DNA of 49,351 bases from the NCBI RefSeq assembly GCF_007991335.1, contig NZ_BJYD01000036.1, positions 1-49,351 of the forward strand, written 5' to 3'. The notes under the pieces were generated by a model, which saw only the letters and a program-made list of their open reading frames with translations, was not told where the DNA came from and ran no database searches. Below, in pieces: positions 10,938 to 18,590 of the stretch. The stretch comes from Halobacillus faecis. Lineage in GTDB: Bacteria > Bacillota > Bacilli > Bacillales > Halobacillaceae. The stretch's first letter is position 1; each line of letters starts with the position of its first letter. The translations under genes and the position numbers were made by a program.

Positions 10938-11858
10938 TTAGAGAAAGAAGCTAGCAATCGACACCGCAAAAAACAAACCAGATGCCACCGTTAAAGCAGC
11001 AAGTTCGACATTCTCAGCTTTTTTATTCTGCACGCGCCTCTGACGGGACGAAGCGGGATTTTTTTTGCGTTTCATGAGTACACCGGAAAGGGAATCTTTC
11101 ATTTGTGCCGCGCTTTGTATATCGCCTTTCCAACATTGCTGAATCACCCGTTTATAGGGTTTCAGAATGGGCGAAGAAGCGAGTTTATGTTCCAGTGTCT
11201 TTTGAGGGTGAGTCCCTTTATCAAACCTTTTCGGGTGGCCCATTTCCATCATAATCATTGTGACAGCAAACAAATCATACATCGGCTCTGCTTTTCGGGA
11301 GCCCATGTTCCAATAACCACGATCATAAAATTCAGTGTATTCTTTAATGGCACGACCTATAGCCGTAACTCCACCCACATCGATCCAGCGGACTTTTGAG
11401 CCGGATACCAATAAGTTATCCGTCTTCAAATCACCAAATACAAACCCTGCTTTATGAAGGTTCTCAAGGTCCGAAAGTAATTGGACAGCCAGAATCCCAA
11501 TCCAGTCCTTCGTCTTTCCCTTCAAAAAATCGGCCACGGATGCTCCTTCTACGTATTCCATTACATAAAAAGGGTGCGTCCGGCCTGACCGGTCCACCCA
11601 ATCATCCACATCAACAAAAGAAGGCCCAAGTTTCACCCCTTGGACCTTACTGAATTTTTTGAGCATATTCACTTCCAACATCATTCGTGAACTGTCTTCC
11701 CCAAGCTTAAGGGCATACGTCTCCCCTTGATGGGAACGGCATAAAAAAACAGTTCCGCAGGCTCCAGCACCCACTTTTTTGATGATGGTATAAACACGAC
11801 CGCTCCATTTACCGGTTACTCGACTTCCAGGGGATAAGTCAAAAACCTGTTTCTTCAT
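10938..11858 (-). CDS. yabT: membrane-anchored Ser/Thr protein kinase (YabT type)
   Basis: A Hanks-type kinase of 306 residues. Visible: glycine loop GAGACG (30-35), ATP-binding Lys51 (YALK), catalytic Asp143-Lys145-Asn148 in GDLKTDN, and Asp160 in DVGG replacing DFG. All catalytic residues are kept although HRD and DFG are divergent. A basic stretch precedes a C-terminal membrane anchor (286-306), so the kinase domain faces the cytoplasm. B. subtilis YabT is made early in sporulation, is stimulated by DNA and phosphorylates RecA and AbrB (known for the family). The ATG at 11858 has GAGGAAG upstream; the gene overlaps yabS by 20 bp. Confidence 0.9.
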   Translation of the reverse strand: MKKQVFDLSPGSRVTGKWSGRVYTIIKKVGAGACGTVFLCRSHQGETYALKLGEDSSRMMLEVNMLKKFSKVQGVKLGPSFVDVDDWVDRSGRTHPFYVMEYVEGASVADFLKGKTKDWIGILAVQLLSDLENLHKAGFVFGDLKTDNLLVSGSKVRWIDVGGVTAIGRAIKEYTEFYDRGYWNMGSRKAEPMYDLFAVTMIMMEMGHPKRFDKGTHPQKTLEHKLASSPILKPYKRVIQQCWKGDIQSAAQMKDSLSGVLMKRKKNPASSRQRRVQNKKAENVELAALTVASGLFFAVSIASFFL

Positions 11859-12576
11859 ATGGATCTTCCTCATTTCTCAACCGCTCATCGAGAGGTTTCC
11901 CTGCAAACGCATAAAGGGCTTCTTTCAATGCAGGCCCTGTCGGGGTGTATCCTCCACTATTCAACTTAGAGAAGATTCCATGTATTTCACCCAATTCTGG
12001 TGTCCATCCTACCATTTTCGTAATGGTTTTTTTAGGATCCGGAAATGCATACACGCTGAATTGGTTTGATCCCGATCTCGCATTCAAGCTGAGGGACAAA
12101 TCGAAAAGAGCATCCTTCACGGTAGGCAGCTTATGGTGCATACTTGCACTTGTATCCACGAGCACAAGCACCTCCAGATCACAGCTCTCTCCGAGTTCAT
12201 CCACCACTTCCACCACTTCTCCCCGCTGCCCCGGGGGAAGTTCTTCAATGGTCTGTTTTTTACCGAGGATCTCTTGTAATTCTTTATTAACAACCCCTTG
12301 AATCGTTTGGGTCATGGCTTGTCTCGTCACCATTTGCACGGTTTGGGACAAACTTTTCTGATATACAATTTGACTGACGCCTCCACCTGCTTCGGCAATC
12401 GATTCTACTTCTTCAAGCCCTTGTGGCCTGCCACTTTGCCGATCGTCAAGAACGCCAATCACATTGACCGTTATTCCCTGATTCCTCGCAAGCGCTGCGA
12501 CGACGACAGGGTCTTCTCCATGGTTCGAGCATCCATCCGTCAATAAAAGAATCTGCTTTAATCGGCCTGGTTTCAT
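11839..12576 (-). CDS. yabS: von Willebrand factor A-like protein (YabS type)
   Basis: A 245-residue soluble protein with a metal-ion-dependent adhesion site, DTSAS (141-145), and the matching Thr-rich loop GGYTPTGPAL (209-217). The strand that normally ends with TDG in vWA domains comes first here (LLTDG, 11-15) followed by GITVNVIGV, while the MIDAS strand comes later; the domain therefore looks circularly permuted. Its function is unknown. It is cotranscribed with the YabT kinase downstream of spoIIE, as in B. subtilis, so a role in early sporulation signalling is likely but is an inference. AGGAGGG precedes the ATG. Confidence 0.85.
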   Translation of the reverse strand: MKPGRLKQILLLTDGCSNHGEDPVVVAALARNQGITVNVIGVLDDRQSGRPQGLEEVESIAEAGGGVSQIVYQKSLSQTVQMVTRQAMTQTIQGVVNKELQEILGKKQTIEELPPGQRGEVVEVVDELGESCDLEVLVLVDTSASMHHKLPTVKDALFDLSLSLNARSGSNQFSVYAFPDPKKTITKMVGWTPELGEIHGIFSKLNSGGYTPTGPALKEALYAFAGKPLDERLRNEEDPYEETGF

Positions 12577-12640
12577 TGTGCATATCCCTCCTGATTCGTT
12601 GCTTCCATCATCGCCGAAAAGGAGGAATTCTATACTTTAA

Positions 12641-15088
12641 TCAGGCCTCTTTTTTCACCGAAGGAATCGACTTCCACTCCGGCATGTAACGATCAATCCG
12701 CGCTACGATGATTGTCATATCATCCACGATCGTCCCAGATTGTGTACGTATCACCTCTTCCAATAAAAGATCAGCCATCGCCTGCGGATCTTCATCTGAT
12801 ATTTCCCTGATCTTCCGCTTGAGCCACATATCCACATTCCCGATTTGCTTGGGACCTTCCAAGATCCCATCACTCATCATGATCAGGAAATCTCCTGCCT
12901 TTAATTGTTCGCTCCTCATATCCACATCGACATCCGGAATGATTCCCATTGGCAGGTTCCCGGCCTCGACGGTGAAAATTTTATCTCCTCGTTTTATATA
13001 GCTCGGCGTGCTGCCGACCTTAATGAACTTGGACGTCGCCTGATGCAGGTCAATCACCGCTAAGTCCAACGTTGAAAAAATTTCATCATTTGTGCGCAAA
13101 GACAATATGGAGTTGATCGACTGAATGGCTACGGACTCCTGAATGCCCGATTGTAGAATTTGTTTCAACAGCCTCAGCGTTTCCATACTTTCCTCATGGG
13201 CACGTTCCCCGTTACCCATACCATCACTGATCGCTAATGCATATTTCCCCCTTCCAAGCTCCATCATTGTAAAGCTGTCCCCTGATACGAATCCCCCTCC
13301 CTTAGCAGCGTGCGCCACTCCTGACTCAATGGAATAATGTTTCGCTGATCCAAATGATAAATAACACCTTCCGTTTGGATATGGAGAGATTTCTTCCATT
13401 GTAACAACAATGGTTTCTCCCAGAATATCCGAAAGGACAGGTGCAATGATTTTCGCTCCTTCCCCTCTATAATTATCAATCTCTACAATTAACTCGAGAT
13501 CCATGTTCCCCGCATCCAAGGAATAGATTTCTAATTTTTGTATGACCATCCCCATTCGTTCAAGTGCATGATAGATCACCTGTTCTTTATGTTCATGGTG
13601 CTCCCGCTCTTTCACAATTTCTTTTGCAAAGTTGTTCATAACATCAGAGACGCCCTGAAGCTGCTCAGCTACAAACCTCCGACTTTCATGTACCTGACGC
13701 TTCAATTCTTTATTCGCATGGTAAAAAGATAGTTCATGATTCATCGTATCGATCAACTTTTGTGGTTTGACGCAGTGCTGATCGACATTCTTTCGCATGA
13801 CACGGCTGGGCTCCCCTCGTTCATCCAACTCATGCATAAGATCCGTCATTAAGTTATGGGTGTCATCGAATTGATTGACCCAACATTTTTCTTTCTTAAA
13901 ACATGATTGGCAGGTTTTTTCCGTGACATGACTTAAGAAGTAATCCACTTCCTCTGCTTCCCCACTATCCTCCTTTGGAGACTCTAAATGAGTAAAACTT
14001 TTTGATAAAGCCTGAAAAACGTCCGAAAACTTCCCGACCCTGACAGCCGTGACGTCTCGCACTTTTTGTAAGTATTTTTGCTGTTCCGAATGGTGTTCAT
14101 CCGTTCCCGGCACGTACCTTGACAACTGCTTGACCCATGAATTTGGAGTCAGCATAAATAAGGCCACCGCCCAGGCCGAAGCCCATAATGAAGATGGAAG
14201 ATCAGCTCCACTACTGACATAGAAACCGATCAGTAAAGTACCAACGATGAGTCCAGCACTCACCCCGGCTTTTTTTCCTTCTTTTAATAACCCCCCTAAT
14301 AAGCCTGAGAAAGCAAGCAGGCTCATCTGATAAATGTGATCCATATTGGATAAGCTTAAGACCAGCCCGGTCACTACACCGACCGTTGATCCAATCGCGG
14401 CCCCGGCAATATAGGCCATCAATATAACTAAGTAGCGAGCAAAGATATCGACGACGGCAACGCCCTGTACCTGCCAGCCGATCATCCCTGTTAATACAGA
14501 GGCCAATAAGATAATTAAACAGACAATCTCTTCATTTGTTAACGAAGGTTGATATCTTTGTGGTGTTAAAAGCGGTATGCTTTGCATAAAGATGAGTACA
14601 AGGATAAAAGCTAGTACTCCTTCTGCCACCATCAAAGTAAGTTCGTAGAGCTGCCAACGATCCAGCAAAGCGAGACTCACTGTTCTCGGAATCAAGCTTG
14701 CCATCAACGCGATCATCGGCAGCCATTTCTGGGGGTGACTTGTTTTGCGCAATGCCAGACTTAAGAGCAAAAAAGTCGTCGACGCCCCTACAATAAAACC
14801 CGCGTGACCGTAGCTGTATGTAGAAGCCCCTGCGGCCATCATTATTGTGACGGGTATGACAAGCGGACGCTTTAGCCACCAGATCACCGCTAAAAACGCT
14901 ACGCCAAAAGGGGCCATGGAAGATAATATGATGGCTCGTCCTAATAATAACGCCAGCACCATGTGGAAGACCCCTTTGTTTGCCATAAAGGAAAATGTAC
15001 CGAATGAAGCCTTTTGTAACCCTCTCACGATCCCGGACCCTCGAACGGCTGATTGACGACTTTCTCGTTTTGATACAGTTCCTAACAT
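12641..15088 (-). CDS. spoIIE: stage II sporulation protein E, PP2C phosphatase
   Basis: Dephosphorylates SpoIIAA-P at the polar septum, releasing SigF in the forespore, and interacts with FtsZ during asymmetric division. The 815-residue product has about ten membrane segments (roughly 43-318), a central regulatory region with a cysteine cluster (CQSC and KEKCW, 393-403), and a C-terminal PP2C domain with metal-binding SDGMGNG (621-627) and SDG (739-741). I chose the ATG at 15088, 8 nt after AAGGAG; a longer reading adds 52 residues that look non-coding and would run through the promoter. Expression should be Spo0A-driven. Confidence 0.96.
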   Translation of the reverse strand: MLGTVSKRESRQSAVRGSGIVRGLQKASFGTFSFMANKGVFHMVLALLLGRAIILSSMAPFGVAFLAVIWWLKRPLVIPVTIMMAAGASTYSYGHAGFIVGASTTFLLLSLALRKTSHPQKWLPMIALMASLIPRTVSLALLDRWQLYELTLMVAEGVLAFILVLIFMQSIPLLTPQRYQPSLTNEEIVCLIILLASVLTGMIGWQVQGVAVVDIFARYLVILMAYIAGAAIGSTVGVVTGLVLSLSNMDHIYQMSLLAFSGLLGGLLKEGKKAGVSAGLIVGTLLIGFYVSSGADLPSSLWASAWAVALFMLTPNSWVKQLSRYVPGTDEHHSEQQKYLQKVRDVTAVRVGKFSDVFQALSKSFTHLESPKEDSGEAEEVDYFLSHVTEKTCQSCFKKEKCWVNQFDDTHNLMTDLMHELDERGEPSRVMRKNVDQHCVKPQKLIDTMNHELSFYHANKELKRQVHESRRFVAEQLQGVSDVMNNFAKEIVKEREHHEHKEQVIYHALERMGMVIQKLEIYSLDAGNMDLELIVEIDNYRGEGAKIIAPVLSDILGETIVVTMEEISPYPNGRCYLSFGSAKHYSIESGVAHAAKGGGFVSGDSFTMMELGRGKYALAISDGMGNGERAHEESMETLRLLKQILQSGIQESVAIQSINSILSLRTNDEIFSTLDLAVIDLHQATSKFIKVGSTPSYIKRGDKIFTVEAGNLPMGIIPDVDVDMRSEQLKAGDFLIMMSDGILEGPKQIGNVDMWLKRKIREISDEDPQAMADLLLEEVIRTQSGTIVDDMTIIVARIDRYMPEWKSIPSVKKEA

Positions 15089-15115
15089 TTTCATCACTCC
15101 TTCTTTGTGAAACCT

Positions 15116-15148
15116 ATTAAACCACACCCAGAACAAGCATTTTGTCAA
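15116..15148 (-). promoter_or_regulatory. Spo0A-type SigA promoter of spoIIE
   Basis: TTGACA (15143-15148) and TTTAAT (15116-15121) are separated by 21 bp, too far for an ordinary SigA promoter but the known layout of Spo0A-activated spoIIE and spoIIG promoters. Confidence 0.8.
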
Positions 15149-15213
15149 AACAACAGGAGAGCAGAAACAAAAACTTCGATGGTTTTCACAAGAAGAAAGG
15201 TCGTTTCTACAAA
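15141..15213. promoter_or_regulatory. Spo0A boxes upstream of spoIIE
   Basis: TTTGTCAAA (15141-15149, + strand) matches the 0A box TTTGTCRAA exactly and overlaps the -35. Two one-mismatch sites lie upstream on the minus strand: TTGTGAAAA (15183-15191) and TTTGTAGAAA (15204-15213). Confidence 0.7.
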
Positions 15214-15301
15214 ATCTCCCCACCCGCACCCCTCTACGTTCCAAAAATCTGCCTCATTCCCTAGCGAAATAGACAGAGTTATCTGATATTTTTATTTCTT
15301 G

Positions 15302-15330
15302 TTGACAGTTTATTTATCATGGTGTAATAT
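15302..15330 (+). promoter_or_regulatory. SigA promoter of the tRNA pair
   Basis: TTGACA (15302-15307), 17-bp spacer, TAATAT (15325-15330) on the plus strand. It starts transcription about 30 bp before tRNA-Met and is back to back with spoIIE. Confidence 0.85.
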
Positions 15331-15366
15331 ATTTTTTGTGCTTCCGAGAGAGCATTTCAACAAAAT

Positions 15367-15443
15367 GGCGGTGTAGCTCAGCTGGCTAGAGCGTACGGTT
15401 CATACCCGTGAGGTCGGGGGTTCGATCCCCTCCGCCGCTACCA
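15367..15443 (+). tRNA. tRNA-Met (CAU), elongator
   Basis: A 77-nt cloverleaf: acceptor GGCGGTG pairs with CGCCGCT, D arm TAGCTCAGCTGGCTAGA, anticodon loop with CAT, T arm GGGGG-TTCGATC-CCCTC, encoded CCA. The first base pairs as G-T, unlike the unpaired C1 of initiator tRNA, so this is the elongator. It matches the position of B. subtilis trnSL-Met next to spoIIE. Confidence 0.95.
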
Positions 15444-15465
15444 TTATTTTTTTGCCATACATAAT

Positions 15466-15537
15466 GGCCCGTTGGTCAAGTGGTTAAGACACCGCCCTTT
15501 CACGGCGGTAACACGGGTTCGAATCCCGTACGGGTCA
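15466..15537 (+). tRNA. tRNA-Glu (UUC)
   Basis: A 72-nt cloverleaf: acceptor GGCCCGT pairs with ACGGGTC, anticodon TTC in CCTTTCACG, T arm ACGGG-TTCGAAT-CCCGT, discriminator A. The genome continues TCA, so CCA is not encoded and must be added after RNase Z cleavage. It is cotranscribed with tRNA-Met, 22 bp upstream. Confidence 0.95.
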
Positions 15538-15556
15538 TCAGAAACATTCTTGTCCT

Positions 15557-15595
15557 AAAAAAGTCGCGTCTCTATTACAGAGACGCGACTTTTTT
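15557..15595 (+). terminator. terminator of the tRNA operon
   Basis: Perfect stem GTCGCGTCTCT/AGAGACGCGAC (15563-15573 with 15579-15589), then TTTTTT. The A run before the stem would let it work on the minus strand too. Confidence 0.93.
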
Positions 15596-15632
15596 CTTTA
15601 ATAAACAATATGACAGGATTGTGTGAGATTCA

Positions 15633-16118
15633 GTTTCGAGATGTTTCCGGGGTTCGTTTGCCGAGTTTAGCATCAGGGGTGGTCGGGAAGCTACTCGCTT
15701 TCCTGTGGGGGAGCGCCGAGCTTCCTCGGACTGCGTCCTGCGGGATCTCGCCTATCTCCTTCTCCCACGGGAGTCTCGCAGCTTCCCAACCACCCCATTC
15801 TAAGAGGGGGTTAACGAACCCTTGTACCAAGTTGGAGGGTCTCCACTATCCAACGGTAAGAGGTGTAAAGCTCTCTGGATCAAACTTTTACTTATTGCGG
15901 AGATGTTCTGATCATCCACTCCCCATAATCATACGATCCGACCTTTTAAGAATGGTTTCGAGAATCTCCCATGGCAAAGGGGCGAAGGGAAACGGTGAGA
16001 CTCCTATGGGACGTGTGGGACAGGTGAGACCCCGGAAGGCGTATCCTGACTCACCGCCCGCCCCATGGAAAGCGAACCTTTTTCCGGAGCCCCTAAGCTC
16101 CTACAAACATCTCGAAAC
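15633..16118. repeat. 486-bp palindromic repeat with 14-bp terminal inverted repeats
   Basis: This fills most of the 700-bp gap between tRNA-Glu and yabR. The ends are GTTTCGAGATGTTT (15633-15646) and its exact complement (16105-16118). Inside are two related halves in opposite orientation. Half one has a 17-bp stem with one mismatch (15676-15692 with 15780-15796) and a CCGAG/CTCGG hairpin. Half two contains CGGTGAG/CTCACCG pairing and reads GTTCGCTTTCC on the minus strand, similar to CTCGCTTTCC in half one. No transposase is encoded. A shorter relative is at 43428-43553. The type resembles a MITE or REP-like element; I cannot name the family. Confidence 0.75.
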
Positions 16119-16165
16119 GGAGTCTTCCACAATCGGGAGCTTTAGCGAAAGAAATGATGGCATAC

Positions 16166-16197
16166 AAAAAAGCAGATCCGTGATGGATCTGCTTTTT
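16166..16197 (-). terminator. intrinsic terminator of yabR
   Basis: Stem AGCAGATCC/GGATCTGCT (16171-16179 with 16185-16193), loop GTGAT, then TTTTTT on the minus strand. The flanking A and T runs make it bidirectional. Confidence 0.9.
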
Positions 16198-16241
16198 ATT
16201 ATGAAGACATGCACCTTTTACTCATTGTCCTAGACAGCAAG

Positions 16242-16628
16242 CTATCCTCTTTTAGCACCTCGACCTCCACGTTTGGATTCCGTGTGCTTCTTCAGTGATG
16301 CTAGTCGCTCGTCACTATCCTTGATAAAACGGTTCATTTTCTGTTCGAATGATTCAGCCGGCTTACGAGGTTTCTGTGGGCGACGACCGTAGTTCTCTTT
16401 TGCTTTCTTAATGGAAAGACCAATCTTCCCATCATCTCCGACATTAATGACTTTCACATCCACCTGGTCTCCCTGGCTTAAATGCTCATTAATATCTTTT
16501 ACGTAGTTATCGGCAACTTCACTAATGTGAACTAGCCCCGTCTTACCATCTGGAAGCTCGACGAACGCTCCGAAATTAGTGATTCCCGTTACCTTACCCT
16601 GCAGCTTGCTGCCTACTTCAATTGACAT
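16242..16628 (-). CDS. yabR: S1-domain RNA-binding protein (YabR)
   Basis: A 128-residue protein with one S1 RNA-binding fold (residues 3-75; GKVTGITNFGAFVEL, then GLVHISE and KIGLSIKKA), followed by a basic tail rich in Lys, Arg and Gly (GGRGAKRG end). Family members associate with ribosomes; a precise role is not established. It has its own consensus promoter overlapping the end of divIC and its own terminator. AAGGAGGAG precedes the ATG. Confidence 0.9.
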   Translation of the reverse strand: MSIEVGSKLQGKVTGITNFGAFVELPDGKTGLVHISEVADNYVKDINEHLSQGDQVDVKVINVGDDGKIGLSIKKAKENYGRRPQKPRKPAESFEQKMNRFIKDSDERLASLKKHTESKRGGRGAKRG

Positions 16629-16680
16629 AAAAAAAATGCTCCTCCTTAAGTTTTCGATAAAAAAATTATCCTTCTTATAT

Positions 16681-16710
16681 ATTATATATAAGCTTTGAAA
16701 AGAGTGTCAA
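16681..16710 (-). promoter_or_regulatory. SigA promoter of yabR with overlapping palindrome
   Basis: TTGACA (16705-16710), 18-bp spacer, TATAAT (16681-16686). A perfect 19-bp palindrome, CTTATATAT-T-ATATATAAG (16674-16692), covers the -10. It may be an operator or only AT-rich symmetry. Confidence 0.7.
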
Positions 16711-17090
16711 TATGACGGGTCCTCATTCGGCATTTTAAATATAATTTCTCCTTCTTTTGAAAAGAAATAGTTTGTCCGTGCAATCTGCAGCACATACTCT
16801 TCATCCTTAAGAAGTTCAATTTCCTGCTCTAAACCTTTTTCCTCTTTTTTCAAAGCGGTCATCTCTTGCTGCAACTGTTCGTATTTCTCCTGCTTATCTG
16901 CATACAAGGACTGTTGTTTCATAGAATAAAACACCATGGAGCCAGCAACGATCGACACTAACAGGGCAAACATAACGAGACGGCGGACTAATCGCTTTTT
17001 CTTGCGTTGGTGTCTGTCCATATAGGCATCGTAGCGCTTCATGTATGTAGAATCCAGACGTGCCACAGACTCCGTTTGTCTCTTTGCCAT
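16707..17090 (-). CDS. divIC: cell division protein DivIC
   Basis: A bitopic divisome protein that partners FtsL and DivIB. The 127-residue chain has a basic cytoplasmic N-terminus (about 1-38), one membrane segment (about 39-56), then a charged extracellular coiled coil (about 60-100) and the ARTNYFFSKEGEIIFKMP end typical of the family. It lies 15 bp after yabQ, and its last bases carry the -35 of the yabR promoter. Confidence 0.94.
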   Translation of the reverse strand: MAKRQTESVARLDSTYMKRYDAYMDRHQRKKKRLVRRLVMFALLVSIVAGSMVFYSMKQQSLYADKQEKYEQLQQEMTALKKEEKGLEQEIELLKDEEYVLQIARTNYFFSKEGEIIFKMPNEDPSY

Positions 17091-17105
17091 GAAAGTAGGC
17101 CTCCT

Positions 17106-17693
17106 TTACTTCTTGATTCGTTTCATCCAATTGTTCATTGTATTCTTCATTTTATCCAGAAACCCTGCTAAATCCCTTAAGTATTTTTTCATGTTTTTCG
17201 GCAAGAGTCGCCAAATGATTCGAAAAATTAGCCGGATCGGATAAAATACGACAAGAAACAATATAATGATACCCTTTAAAAGTATCTTATAAACGCCAAG
17301 AAGTAAAGAAATTATAAGGAAAATGATGGATTTCGAGGGGATGAAAATTAAATAATACACGGTCTTCTTCAAGAAGCGGAAAACGGCCATGCTGATCCGA
17401 ATCCACATTTCAAGTGTTTTTAAGTAAAGTTGCTGAAACAGTGCACGATATGCGGCAAATCCACAAACGATCGCCACGAAGACATAAACACGCAATTCTC
17501 CATAATTGGCGAGATACAATAAATAAAAGAGAAAAGAGGCTTGAATGAGCCAAAAGCTCAGTTGATAAATGATTTCAAGCCATCCCCTCTTTCTTTTTCC
17601 GAAAAAGCGCTCAAACGTATCTAATGAAGCGCCGACAAACATCCCTCCCCCCATCATGGCAACAATGGTTATGAATTGAGTGGTGAGGGTCAT
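17106..17693 (-). CDS. yabQ: spore cortex biosynthesis protein YabQ
   Basis: A 195-residue integral membrane protein. Hydrophobic segments at about 3-22, 45-62, 66-85 and two near 112-150 are followed by a Lys-rich amphipathic tail. In B. subtilis yabQ is made in the mother cell under SigE and its loss blocks cortex formation; the biochemical role is unknown. The start overlaps the yabP stop by 4 bp, so the two are coupled. Confidence 0.9.
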   Translation of the reverse strand: MTLTTQFITIVAMMGGGMFVGASLDTFERFFGKRKRGWLEIIYQLSFWLIQASFLFYLLYLANYGELRVYVFVAIVCGFAAYRALFQQLYLKTLEMWIRISMAVFRFLKKTVYYLIFIPSKSIIFLIISLLLGVYKILLKGIIILFLVVFYPIRLIFRIIWRLLPKNMKKYLRDLAGFLDKMKNTMNNWMKRIKK

Positions 17694-17995
17694 TTGAACA
17701 GCTTGCTAAAAAGGCCTTTAGCTTTCTCCCCTTGATGCTCGTCCAAGTAGGTCATTTCATACATTTTCCCTTTGATGGCAACGACTCCAGAGTCCAGGTC
17801 GAGGTTTTTCATTTGAAGGTTTTGACCGCGCACAACAAGATACCCCATCGATGTCTGGAGGAGGAATTCTTCACTATCAAAACTGTCCACCTCTTTGACA
17901 CCCGAAATTTCTATATTTCTTCTATTCCATACTTTCACATTATGCTCTACCGGTTGCTGACTGCGTATCCCATGATTCTTTTCATAACCTTCCAT
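17690..17995 (-). CDS. yabP: sporulation protein YabP
   Basis: A 101-residue soluble protein with the YabP/YqfC fold core: VWNRRNIEISGVKEVDSFD, then TSMGYLVVRGQNL and a basic end, GLFSKLFK. In B. subtilis yabP and yabQ form a SigE-dependent pair. I chose the ATG at 17995 (MEGYEKNHG), 10 nt after GGGGG; the open frame continues upstream, but that extension runs to the edge of the repeat element and matches nothing in the family. No convincing SigE promoter is visible in the short gap. Confidence 0.88.
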   Translation of the reverse strand: MEGYEKNHGIRSQQPVEHNVKVWNRRNIEISGVKEVDSFDSEEFLLQTSMGYLVVRGQNLQMKNLDLDSGVVAIKGKMYEMTYLDEHQGEKAKGLFSKLFK

Positions 17996-18053
17996 CTCAT
18001 CACAGCCCCCTTCTCTAGTACAAGCTATGAGAAAAAAGAGGAGATTAGAACAC

Positions 18054-18205
18054 GGAATGTGGAGGCGAACTGGGAGACAAGACAAGCCACGGAGTGGAGA
18101 GATTTTCCTCCACGTAGTGGACTGACTTATGACCTCGAGTGTCTGGGAGCCGGAACTGGACCTTTAGAATGCGGAAGCACCTTGGGTAGCCCCGACAAGC
18201 ATAAA
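18054..18205. repeat. structured tandem repeat, one full and one truncated unit
   Basis: The full unit (18054-18161) starts GGAATGTGGAGGCG and ends GCCGGAACTGGAC. Paired segments: GGC/GCC (18064, 18149), AGACA/TGTCT (18075-18079 with 18140-18144) and GTGGAG/CTCCAC (18094-18099 with 18108-18113). A 5' half-unit follows (18167-18205, ending CCCGACAAGCATAA). Compared with the unit at 22546 the full copy lacks about 12 bp between short GACAAG repeats. Together with the rqcP terminator this fills the gap of about 330 bp between yabP and rqcP; I see no gene there. Confidence 0.8.
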
Positions 18206-18290
18206 ACAGTCACATGTACGTCGTGCCTGAAATCAATGGGAACCAAGCCGGGATGAGGCAAACATGAAGAAAAGCATACACATAAGCAGA

Positions 18291-18322
18291 AAAAACCACT
18301 GCCGAGTCTGGCAGTGGTTTTT
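18291..18322 (-). terminator. intrinsic terminator of rqcP
   Basis: A 13-bp perfect stem AAAAACCACTGCC/GGCAGTGGTTTTT (18291-18303 with 18310-18322). The T run forms the 3' arm end. It starts one base after the rqcP stop codon. Confidence 0.88.
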
Positions 18323-18323
18323 G

Positions 18324-18587
18324 TCAGGATTGATTAACGGGTTCTTCTTTTTTAATTTCATAAAGAGTCGTAGCTTCATTTTTCGTAACATTCTCTTTTA
18401 AAGATTTCACTTCAATGGTCAGTACTTTCTGTCCGAATTGAATGGTCAATTCATCTCCGACCGCTACGTTACTAGCTGCTTTACTTTGTGCACCATTGAT
18501 GCTGATACGCCCTTGATCGGCTACCTCTTTCGCAAGCGTACGCCTTTTGATTAAACGGGAGATTTTCAAAAATTTATCCAAACGCAT
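18324..18587 (-). CDS. rqcP: S4-domain ribosome quality-control factor RqcP
   Basis: An 87-residue protein built on one S4 RNA-binding domain (MRLDKFLKISRLIKRRTLAKE, then GRISINGAQSKAASNVAVGDEL). The family (YabO/HslR/Hsp15) binds stalled 50S subunits and helps RqcH add C-terminal alanine tails. It begins 3 bp after the mazG stop, the standard yabN-yabO arrangement. Confidence 0.93.
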   Translation of the reverse strand: MRLDKFLKISRLIKRRTLAKEVADQGRISINGAQSKAASNVAVGDELTIQFGQKVLTIEVKSLKENVTKNEATTLYEIKKEEPVNQS

Positions 18588-18590
18588 GTG

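Noticed and set aside
15089-15244. N-terminal extension of spoIIE by 52 residues
   Set aside because: It would be translated from DNA upstream of the Spo0A-type promoter and has an odd Cys/Phe-rich composition.
15633-16118. Insertion sequence
   Set aside because: It has inverted ends but no transposase reading frame and no visible target duplication.
16060-16118. A boundary of a horizontally acquired island at the tRNA genes
   Set aside because: All surrounding genes are core Bacillaceae genes in standard order; there is no integrase and no direct repeat of the tRNA end.
15610-16233. A 207-codon open frame on the plus strand
   Set aside because: It runs through the palindromic repeat, has no ribosome site, and its translation shows no protein-like composition. 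The repeat explains it.
17996-18085. N-terminal extension of yabP by 30 residues
   Set aside because: It has no ribosome site, matches nothing in YabP, and would start inside the repeat.
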